Of a stretch of DNA of 32,582 nt, positions 15,478 to 21,352 are shown piece by piece. The stretch lies in contig NZ_JAQGLV010000360.1 in NCBI RefSeq assembly GCF_028292705.1, positions 1 through 32,582 of the forward strand. Direction: 5' to 3'. Within the stretch, counting starts at the first letter, position 1, and each line of letters starts with the position of its first letter. Source of the DNA: Collimonas fungivorans. Lineage in GTDB: Bacteria; Pseudomonadota; Gammaproteobacteria; Burkholderiales; Burkholderiaceae_D. A model generated the notes under the pieces. That model was not told the origin of the DNA. It worked only from the letters and a program-made list of their open reading frames with translations, and searched no databases. A program made the translations under genes and the position numbers.

Positions 15478-16617
15478 TCATATTGACCGGGAAATAATCT
15501 CTTTCATGATTTCATTGGTGCCGCCATAGATACGCTGGGCGCGCGCATCGATATACGCACGCGCAATCGGATACTCCTGCATGAAACCGTAACCGCCATG
15601 CAATTGCAAGCACTGATCCAGCACCTTGCCTTGCAGGTCGGAACACCAGTACTTGGCGGCGGCAGCGGCATCCACCCGCAGCTCGCCCTCGACTTCCAGC
15701 TCGACGCAGCGATCCACAAACACGCGCGCGATCTGCAATTCGGTTTTCATCTCGGCCAGCTTGAAGCGCGTGTTCTGGAACGACGACACGGCGCGGCCGA
15801 AGGCCTGCCTGTCGCGTGTGTATTCGATGGTCGCAGTGAGCATGGCTTCCGCATTGGCGACCGAGGTGATCGCGATCAGCAGCCGCTCCCAGGCCAGTTC
15901 TTGCATCAGCATGGTGAAACCGGCGCCGACCTGGCCGACGATGTTGCTCTTCGGGACCCGCACATTTTCAAAGAACAGTTCGCAGGTATCCTGCGCCTTC
16001 ATGCCGATCTTCTTCAGCGGTTTGCCCTTGCTGAAGCCGGGCCGGTCGGCCTCGATCACCAGCAAGGACACATTCTTCGCTCCGCGGCTCTTGTCGCCGA
16101 CCTTGACCGCCACCACCGCCATGTCGCTGTTATAGCCGTTGGTGATGAATATCTTGGAGCCGTTGACGATGTAGTCGTCGCCGTCCTCGATCGCCGTGGT
16201 CTGTATCGCCTGCAGGTCCGAGCCGGTGCCCGGTTCGGTCATCGCGATCGCCGTGATCGCGGTGCCGGCGGCCATCTTCGGCAGCCAGGCCTGCTTCAGC
16301 TCTTCGCTGCCGTAACGCAGCAGGTAAGGCGCCACGATGTCGGAATGCAGCGGCCAGCCTATGCCCGAGGCGTTGCTGCTGGCCAGCTCTTCCAGCACGA
16401 TGGTGCTGAACTTGCGGTCGACGCCGGAGCCGCCGTAGTTCTCCGGCATGTTGGTGCACAGGAAACCCAGTTCGCCGGCGCGCTGCCAGACATCGCGATC
16501 GACAAAACCCTGCTCCTCCCAGGCGGCATGGCGCGGCAAGACTTCAGCCTGCAGGAAACGGCGCAAGCTCTGGCGAAACTCTTCATGGTCGGAATTGAAC
16601 AGCAGGCGCGGGATCAT
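15478..16617 (-). CDS. Acyl-CoA dehydrogenase
   Basis: This 379-aa FAD enzyme introduces the 2,3-double bond into acyl-CoA and passes electrons to ETF. I start at ATG 16617 (MIPRLLFNSDHEEFR); the track's 16632 start is a TTG. Visible signatures are ITAIAMTEPGTGSDLQ with FITNG (FAD/substrate region, mid-protein), QLHGGYGFMQEYPIAR and RIYGGTNEIMKEII with the catalytic-base glutamate at about 369. The overall form resembles long-chain or branched-chain acyl-CoA dehydrogenases. It leads the minus-strand arm; the SDR gene follows after 36 bp. A 22-codon ORF upstream ends in TGA overlapping this ATG (ATGA). A GGAG lies 6 nt before the ATG. Operator candidate 3 sits upstream. Confidence 0.93.
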   Translation of the reverse strand: MIPRLLFNSDHEEFRQSLRRFLQAEVLPRHAAWEEQGFVDRDVWQRAGELGFLCTNMPENYGGSGVDRKFSTIVLEELASSNASGIGWPLHSDIVAPYLLRYGSEELKQAWLPKMAAGTAITAIAMTEPGTGSDLQAIQTTAIEDGDDYIVNGSKIFITNGYNSDMAVVAVKVGDKSRGAKNVSLLVIEADRPGFSKGKPLKKIGMKAQDTCELFFENVRVPKSNIVGQVGAGFTMLMQELAWERLLIAITSVANAEAMLTATIEYTRDRQAFGRAVSSFQNTRFKLAEMKTELQIARVFVDRCVELEVEGELRVDAAAAAKYWCSDLQGKVLDQCLQLHGGYGFMQEYPIARAYIDARAQRIYGGTNEIMKEIISRSI

Positions 16618-16682
16618 GCACGGCTCCGGCAAACGGCAAGACCGGCGGAGCCGGCGGTACGGCAGGTAAGTGCATGAGGCAT
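16614..16682 (-). CDS. Possible 22-aa leader peptide coupled to the acyl-CoA dehydrogenase start
   Basis: An AGGAG (16688-16692) sits 5 nt before ATG 16682, a better Shine-Dalgarno than the one used by the dehydrogenase. The frame reads MPHALTCRTAGSAGLAVCRS then RA and stops with TGA that overlaps the dehydrogenase ATG as ATGA. It is too short for the ORF track. It may be a translated leader that couples ribosomes to the dehydrogenase, or a remnant of an older longer start. No conserved function is recognised. Confidence 0.4.
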   Translation of the reverse strand: MPHALTCRTAGSAGLAVCRSRA

Positions 16683-16704
16683 GGTGTCTCCTGATATTTT
16701 TATT

Positions 16705-16722
16705 GTGTAATTTAATTTACAC
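16705..16722. promoter_or_regulatory. Operator candidate 3, GTGTAA-N6-TTACAC (acyl-CoA dehydrogenase side)
   Basis: GTGTAATTTAATTTACAC has perfect 6-bp arms. In the GTAAT-N4-ATTAC register (16707-16720) it matches sites 1, 2 and 4 except for one base. It lies 23-40 bp upstream of the leader ATG and about 90 bp upstream of the dehydrogenase ATG. Confidence 0.55.
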
Positions 16723-16818
16723 TTACATCGATCGCAGGTTAAAAATCATCCGGATTGATGGTATTTGAGAATACACCGATTTTCAATATGAAAGCTAGAG
16801 ACAGGTCTCGGACTACTG

Positions 16819-16832
16819 GTAATTATTATTAC
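16819..16832. promoter_or_regulatory. Operator candidate 4, GTAAT-N4-ATTAC (ugp side)
   Basis: GTAATTATTATTAC has perfect arms and the same spacing as sites 1 and 2. It lies in the 367-bp gap between the acyl-CoA dehydrogenase arm and ugpB, about 110 bp from site 3 and 217 bp upstream of ugpB. It could form a loop with site 3 or add control to ugp. Apart from sites 3 and 4, the leader ORF and the Pho-box-like element, I see nothing else in this gap. Confidence 0.5.
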
Positions 16833-16993
16833 ACTACGATCGATTTCCGAAGCCACCTCTATGCAGCAACGGCGAGCCGGAAACCAAGCTTTTAGATCAG
16901 GCAGCATCCCGTCTTTCATTGCGCATAAGAAAAACAAACATTGCGCGGCTGACAAACTCACCTATAGAATCCGGCTTTACAGCGAGGCCGCTG

Positions 16994-17011
16994 CTGTCAC
17001 GCAGTCGTCAT
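16994..17011 (+). promoter_or_regulatory. Pho-box-like direct repeat upstream of ugpB
   Basis: CTGTCAC, GCAG, TCGTCAT form two 7-bp units with 11-bp periodicity, as in PhoB boxes (CTGTCAT-N4-CTGTCAT): 6/7 and 5/7 matches. About 10 bp downstream is TACCAT as a possible -10, and then the GGAGG and ATG of ugpB. ugp operons are classic PhoB targets in enterobacteria, which supports the reading. Confidence 0.45.
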
Positions 17012-17049
17012 ATGACTTCGCTACCATAAAAAATTTTACGGAGGCCCTG

Positions 17050-18357
17050 ATGAAATTGAAAGCACTGGCTATCGCTTGCACACTAGCGACCATGAGCATT
17101 GCGGCGCATGCCGCCACCGAGATATCGTGGTGGCATTCGATGGCCGGCGCGCTCGGCGACCGCGTCAACGGCCTCGCCGACGAATTCAACAAGAGCCAGT
17201 CGGAATACAAGGTCACCCCGGTTTACAAAGGCGCCTACGACGAAGCCATGGCAGCGGCGACCGCCGCTTATCGCGCCGGCAACGCCCCCGATATCCTGCA
17301 GGTGTTCGAAGTCGGCACTGCCACCATGATGTACTCCAAGGGCGCCATCAAGCCGGTGTCGGAAGTCATGAAGCTGGCCGGCGAATCGTTCGATCCTTCC
17401 GCCTACGTGCCAGCCATCGGCGGCTATTACGCCGCGCCCAAAGGCGGCGGCCTGCTGTCGCTGCCGTTCAACAGTTCGACCACAGTGATGTTCTATAACA
17501 AGGACATGTTCACCAAGGCGGGGCTCGATCCCAACAAGCCGCCGGTGACCTGGCAGGAACTCGCGGTCGACGCCGCCAAGCTGAAAGCCAGCGGCGCCAA
17601 ATGCGCCTACACCACCACCTGGCAATCGTGGGTCGAGCTGGAATCGTTCTCGACCTGGCACAACGTTGAATTCGCCTCCAAGAACAACGGTTTCGACGGC
17701 CTCGACACGCGCCTGAAATTCAACAGCCCGCTGCACGTCAAGCATATCGAAAACCTGGCCAACTGGGCCAAGCAGGGTTACTTCACCTACGCCGGCCGCA
17801 AGGATGAAGCCACCTCGAAATTCTATGCCGGCGAATGCGGCATCCTGACCGGTTCGTCGTCCAGCTATGCAGACATCGCGAAGAATTCCAAGTTCAAGTT
17901 CGGCATCGCTACCCTGCCGTATTACAACGACGTCCCGGGCGCGCCGCAAAACACCATGATAGGCGGCGCTTCGCTGTGGGTCATGGGCGGCAAGAAAACC
18001 GAGGACTACAAGGGCGTCGCCAAGTTCTTCAAGTTCCTGTCGAAACCGGAAGTGCAAGCCAAATGGCATCAGGAAACCGGCTACCTGCCGACCACCACCG
18101 CGGCTTACGAAATCACCCGGAAGTCCGGTTTCTATGAGCGCAATCCCGGCACCGATGTTCCGGTCAAGCAGATGATCACCAAGACCACCGACAAGTCGCG
18201 CGGCATCCGCCTCGGCAACATGCCGCAGATCCGCACCATCATCGATGAAGAACTGGAAAACGTCTGGACCGGCAAGATCACGCCGAAACAGGCGCTGGAC
18301 ACCGCGGTGGAGCGCGGCAACCTGCTGCTGGAACGTTTCGAAAAAACCAACAAGTAA
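17050..18357 (+). CDS. ugpB: sn-Glycerol-3-phosphate ABC transporter, periplasmic binding protein UgpB
   Basis: UgpB captures sn-glycerol-3-phosphate, and often glycerophosphodiesters, in the periplasm. I start at ATG 17050, after GGAGG at 5 nt; the track's 63 extra residues read through the promoter. The 435-aa protein has a Sec signal MKLKALAIACTLATMSIAAHA. It follows E. coli UgpB (438 aa) closely from memory: ISWWHSMAGALGDRVN, VYKGAYDEAMA, NAPDILQVFEVGTATMM, PFNSSTTVMFYNKDMF, ASKNNGFDG, IGGASLWVMGGK, RLGNMPQIRTIIDEELE and QALDTAVERGN near the end. It leads the ugpBAEC operon and is followed by a double hairpin, common after highly expressed binding-protein genes. Confidence 0.97.
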   Translation: MKLKALAIACTLATMSIAAHAATEISWWHSMAGALGDRVNGLADEFNKSQSEYKVTPVYKGAYDEAMAAATAAYRAGNAPDILQVFEVGTATMMYSKGAIKPVSEVMKLAGESFDPSAYVPAIGGYYAAPKGGGLLSLPFNSSTTVMFYNKDMFTKAGLDPNKPPVTWQELAVDAAKLKASGAKCAYTTTWQSWVELESFSTWHNVEFASKNNGFDGLDTRLKFNSPLHVKHIENLANWAKQGYFTYAGRKDEATSKFYAGECGILTGSSSSYADIAKNSKFKFGIATLPYYNDVPGAPQNTMIGGASLWVMGGKKTEDYKGVAKFFKFLSKPEVQAKWHQETGYLPTTTAAYEITRKSGFYERNPGTDVPVKQMITKTTDKSRGIRLGNMPQIRTIIDEELENVWTGKITPKQALDTAVERGNLLLERFEKTNK

Positions 18358-18359
18358 AA

Positions 18360-18407
18360 CAGCCTGATATCTGGCTGTTCCCGCAGTGTTGACCTACACT
18401 GCGGGAA
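18360..18407 (+). other. Double hairpin between ugpB and ugpA
   Basis: CAGCC-N8-GGCTG (18360-18377) is followed without a gap by TTCCCGCAGTGT, a 6-nt loop and ACACTGCGGGAA (18378-18407, 12 bp, perfect). There is no T run after it. It probably protects the ugpB transcript 3' end or attenuates read-through, giving more binding protein than permease. Confidence 0.75.
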
Positions 18408-18470
18408 TTGCATTTCGTCATACCCTGAAATCCCGCGCCAACGCGGATGCTCCGGTCAGAAAGCCTCATC

Positions 18471-19355
18471 TTGGAAAAACGCGCTCGCTTCAAGTCTGCC
18501 TGGCTGCCCTATGCGCTGGTCGCACCGCAGATCATCGTTACCCTGTTGTTCTTCGTCTGGCCGGCGGTGCAAGCACTGTACCAGTCGATGCTGCTGCAGG
18601 ACGCCTTCGGCGGTTATTCCGAATTCGTCTGGTTCGACAATTTCCGCACCCTGTTCGCAGACAGCAATTACCTTGCCTCGTTCAAGACCACTGCGGTGTT
18701 TTCCATCCTGGTCGCCGTGCTCGGCCTGTCGCTATCGCTGATGCTGGCGGCCTTTGCCGATCGCGTGGTGAAAGGCTCGGCCATTTACAAGACCTTCCTG
18801 ATCTGGCCTTACGCCGTATCGCCGGTGGTGGTTGGCGTACTGTGGATGTTCATGCTGAGCCCCACGCTGGGGATCGTCTCCAACTGGCTGCATTACATCG
18901 GCATCGACTGGAACCATGTGCTGAACGGCCGCCACGCGATGATACTGATCGTGATCGCCGCCGTCTGGAAGCAGGTCAGCTACAACTTCCTGTTTTTCCT
19001 GGCCGGCCTGCAAGCGATACCGAAGTCGCTGATCGAAGCCGCCGCGATCGACGGCGCCGGCCCGGTCAAGCGTTTCGCCACCATCATTTTCCCGCTGCTG
19101 TCGCCGACCACTTTTTTCCTGCTGGTGGTGAACATCGTCTATGCCTTCTTCGACACCTTTGCGATCATCGAAGCCACCACCCAGGGCGGCCCCGGCAAGG
19201 ATACCGAGATCCTGGTCTACAAGGTCTTCATCGACGGTTTCAAGGGCGGCGACCTGGGCGGCGCCGCGGCGCAGTCGGTAGTCCTGATGACCATCGTCAT
19301 CGTGCTCACCGTGGCGCAGTTCAAGTATGTTGAAAAGAAAGTCCAGTACGCATGA
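18471..19355 (+). CDS. ugpA: sn-Glycerol-3-phosphate ABC transporter permease UgpA
   Basis: UgpA is one of the two membrane subunits of the G3P importer. I prefer the TTG at 18471, giving (M)EKRARFKSAWLPYALVAPQ and 294 aa, because family N-termini begin about ten residues before WLPY; the track's ATG 18447 adds eight residues and is the alternative. Neither has a strong Shine-Dalgarno. About six membrane helices are visible. The ABC-binding EAA loop is EAAAIDGAGPVKRFATIIFP (late in the protein). VWKQVSYNFLFFLAGLQ and NIVYAFFDTFAIIEATT match UgpA. The C-terminus FKYVEKKVQYA is also characteristic. It sits between ugpB and ugpE. Confidence 0.94.
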   Translation: MEKRARFKSAWLPYALVAPQIIVTLLFFVWPAVQALYQSMLLQDAFGGYSEFVWFDNFRTLFADSNYLASFKTTAVFSILVAVLGLSLSLMLAAFADRVVKGSAIYKTFLIWPYAVSPVVVGVLWMFMLSPTLGIVSNWLHYIGIDWNHVLNGRHAMILIVIAAVWKQVSYNFLFFLAGLQAIPKSLIEAAAIDGAGPVKRFATIIFPLLSPTTFFLLVVNIVYAFFDTFAIIEATTQGGPGKDTEILVYKVFIDGFKGGDLGGAAAQSVVLMTIVIVLTVAQFKYVEKKVQYA

Positions 19356-19376
19356 AAACTGTCACGAAAGCCGTCC

Positions 19377-20228
19377 ATGATTGAGCGCCGTCCCATCCTC
19401 GACATGGTGAGCCACCTGGTGCTGATCCTGGGCGTCATCATCATCGCCTTCCCGCTGTATGTGGCTTTTGTCGCCAGCACGCAGACCGCGCAAGAAGCCG
19501 CGGCAGCGCCTTTGTCGCTGCTGCCCGGCAGCCATCTTGTCGAGAACTATGGCGCCCTGCTGACCAAGGGCGCCTCCGGCAACGTCTCGGCGCCGCCGGT
19601 GGCGCGCATGCTGCTGGTGAGCCTGATATCGGCGCTGACGATTGCGATCGGCAAGATCTCGATTTCCATGCTGTCGGCATTCGCCATGGTGTACTTCCGG
19701 TTCCCCGGACGCTCGCTATTTTTCTGGATGATTTTCATGACCCTGATGCTGCCGGTGGAGGTGCGCATCACGCCGACCTACCAGGTGGTGTCCGACTTCC
19801 ACATGCTCAACAGCTACCCCGGCCTGACCATACCGCTGATCGCGTCGGCCACCGCCACTTTCCTGTTCCGCCAGTTCTTCCTGACCATCCCCGATGAACT
19901 GGCGGAAGCCGCGCGCATCGACGGCGCCGGCCCCTTGCGCTTTTTCAAGGACGTGATCTGGCCGCTGTCGCGCACCAATATCATCGCGCTGTTCGTGATC
20001 ATGTTCATTTACGGCTGGAACCAGTACTTGTGGCCGCTAATGATCGCCACCAACCAGGACATGTATCCGATCGGCATAGGCATCAAGACCCTGATCGCCG
20101 GCGGCGATTCGGCGGTGGAATGGAATATGGTGATGGCCACCCTGGTGCTGGCGATGCTGCCGCCGGGCCTGGTTGTAGTGGTGATGCAAAAATGGTTTGT
20201 TAAAGGTCTGGTTGATTCCGAGAAGTGA
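19377..20228 (+). CDS. ugpE: sn-Glycerol-3-phosphate ABC transporter permease UgpE
   Basis: UgpE is the second permease subunit (283 aa; about 281 in E. coli). It starts [20 protein letters not shown], the usual UgpE opening, 21 bp after ugpA. It has around six transmembrane helices. The EAA loop [20 protein letters not shown] contacts UgpC, and [20 protein letters not shown] with [17 protein letters not shown] are family features. The stop lies 1 bp before the ugpC ATG, which indicates tight translational linkage. Confidence 0.95.
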   Translation: MIERRPILDMVSHLVLILGVIIIAFPLYVAFVASTQTAQEAAAAPLSLLPGSHLVENYGALLTKGASGNVSAPPVARMLLVSLISALTIAIGKISISMLSAFAMVYFRFPGRSLFFWMIFMTLMLPVEVRITPTYQVVSDFHMLNSYPGLTIPLIASATATFLFRQFFLTIPDELAEAARIDGAGPLRFFKDVIWPLSRTNIIALFVIMFIYGWNQYLWPLMIATNQDMYPIGIGIKTLIAGGDSAVEWNMVMATLVLAMLPPGLVVVVMQKWFVKGLVDSEK

Positions 20229-20229
20229 T

Positions 20230-21309
20230 ATGGCAAAAGTACACCTAGAAAACGTCAAGAAAACCTACGGCAAGGCGCCCAAGGCGGTCGATGTCATCCA
20301 CGGCATTTCGATCGATATCGCCGATGGCGAATTCATCGTCATGGTGGGCCCTTCCGGCTGCGGAAAATCGACCTTGCTGCGCATGGTGGCGGGCCTGGAA
20401 GAAGTCACTTCCGGCGACATCGTCATCGGCGACCGCGTGGTCAACCAGCTGGAGCCGAAAGATCGCGACATCGCCATGGTGTTCCAGAACTATGCGCTGT
20501 ACCCGCACATGAGCGTGTACGAAAACATGGCTTACGGCTTGAAGATCCGCGGCCTCGGCAAGGACGACATCGAAGTGCGGGTGCAGAAGGCGGCCAAGAT
20601 CCTGGAACTGGGCGCGCTGCTGCAACGCACCCCGCGCCAGCTGTCCGGCGGCCAGCGCCAGCGGGTGGCGATGGGGCGCGCCATCGTGCGCGAGCCGGCG
20701 GTATTCCTGTTCGATGAACCGCTGTCCAACCTGGACGCCAAGCTGCGGGTGCAGATGCGCCTGGAAATCCAGAAACTGCACCGCACGCTGGGCACCACCA
20801 GCCTGTACGTGACGCATGACCAGGTCGAAGCCATGACCCTGGGCCAGCGCATGATCGTCATGAACGGCGGCCGCGCCGAACAGATAGGCACGCCGGCCGA
20901 GGTCTATGCCAGACCCGCCACCACCTTCGTCGCCAGCTTTATCGGCTCGCCGCCGATGAACCTGTTGCAGGGCCGGCTGGCGGAGGACGGCTGCAGCTTC
21001 ACGCTGGCCAACGCCGACGCCGTCGCACTGCCGTTCGTCCACGGCACAATCGCCGGCCACGATTGCATCATGGGCCTGCGTCCAGAGCAGCTGATCTTCG
21101 GCCAGCCCGGTTTGAACCTGCGCGCGGAACTGGTAGAAGCCTTGGGCGCCGACCTGCTGGTGCATGCTTCGATAGGAGACCAGCTGCTGGTGATGCGGGT
21201 GCCGGCCGCGACCGCGGTCGTCACAGGCCAGCAAATCACTGCCGGTTTTGATCCCGCGGCCCTGCACTGGTTTGATCCGCAGACAACTCAGCGTATCGAA
21301 CTGGCATAA
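20230..21309 (+). CDS. ugpC: sn-Glycerol-3-phosphate ABC transporter ATPase UgpC
   Basis: UgpC powers G3P uptake by ATP hydrolysis on the cytoplasmic side. I start at ATG 20230 ([14 protein letters not shown], 359 aa), not the track's 20197, which overlaps ugpE. The sequence shows Walker [10 protein letters not shown], the Q loop [20 protein letters not shown], the signature [14 protein letters not shown], Walker [13 protein letters not shown] and the switch VTHDQVEAM. The C-terminal third is the MalK-like regulatory (TOBE) domain with [10 protein letters not shown] and MGLRPEQL. It is the last gene of the operon and ends at an intrinsic terminator. No ugpQ phosphodiesterase follows. Confidence 0.95.
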   Translation: MAKVHLENVKKTYGKAPKAVDVIHGISIDIADGEFIVMVGPSGCGKSTLLRMVAGLEEVTSGDIVIGDRVVNQLEPKDRDIAMVFQNYALYPHMSVYENMAYGLKIRGLGKDDIEVRVQKAAKILELGALLQRTPRQLSGGQRQRVAMGRAIVREPAVFLFDEPLSNLDAKLRVQMRLEIQKLHRTLGTTSLYVTHDQVEAMTLGQRMIVMNGGRAEQIGTPAEVYARPATTFVASFIGSPPMNLLQGRLAEDGCSFTLANADAVALPFVHGTIAGHDCIMGLRPEQLIFGQPGLNLRAELVEALGADLLVHASIGDQLLVMRVPAATAVVTGQQITAGFDPAALHWFDPQTTQRIELA

Positions 21310-21336
21310 AAAAGGGCGCTGACCAGCGCCCTTTTT
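21309..21336. terminator. Bidirectional intrinsic terminator between ugpC and the acylase gene
   Basis: AAAAAGGGCGCT-GACC-AGCGCCCTTTTT is a perfect stem with a 4-nt loop, flanked by A and T runs. It serves ugpC (plus) and the convergent acylase gene (minus, stop at 21353). Confidence 0.95.
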
Positions 21337-21352
21337 ACTTTCCACCTGCAGT

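Noticed and set aside
16861-17049. 63-residue extension of ugpB
   Set aside because: It has no ribosome site, would bury the signal peptide and overlaps the Pho-box-like element; GGAGG precedes ATG 17050.
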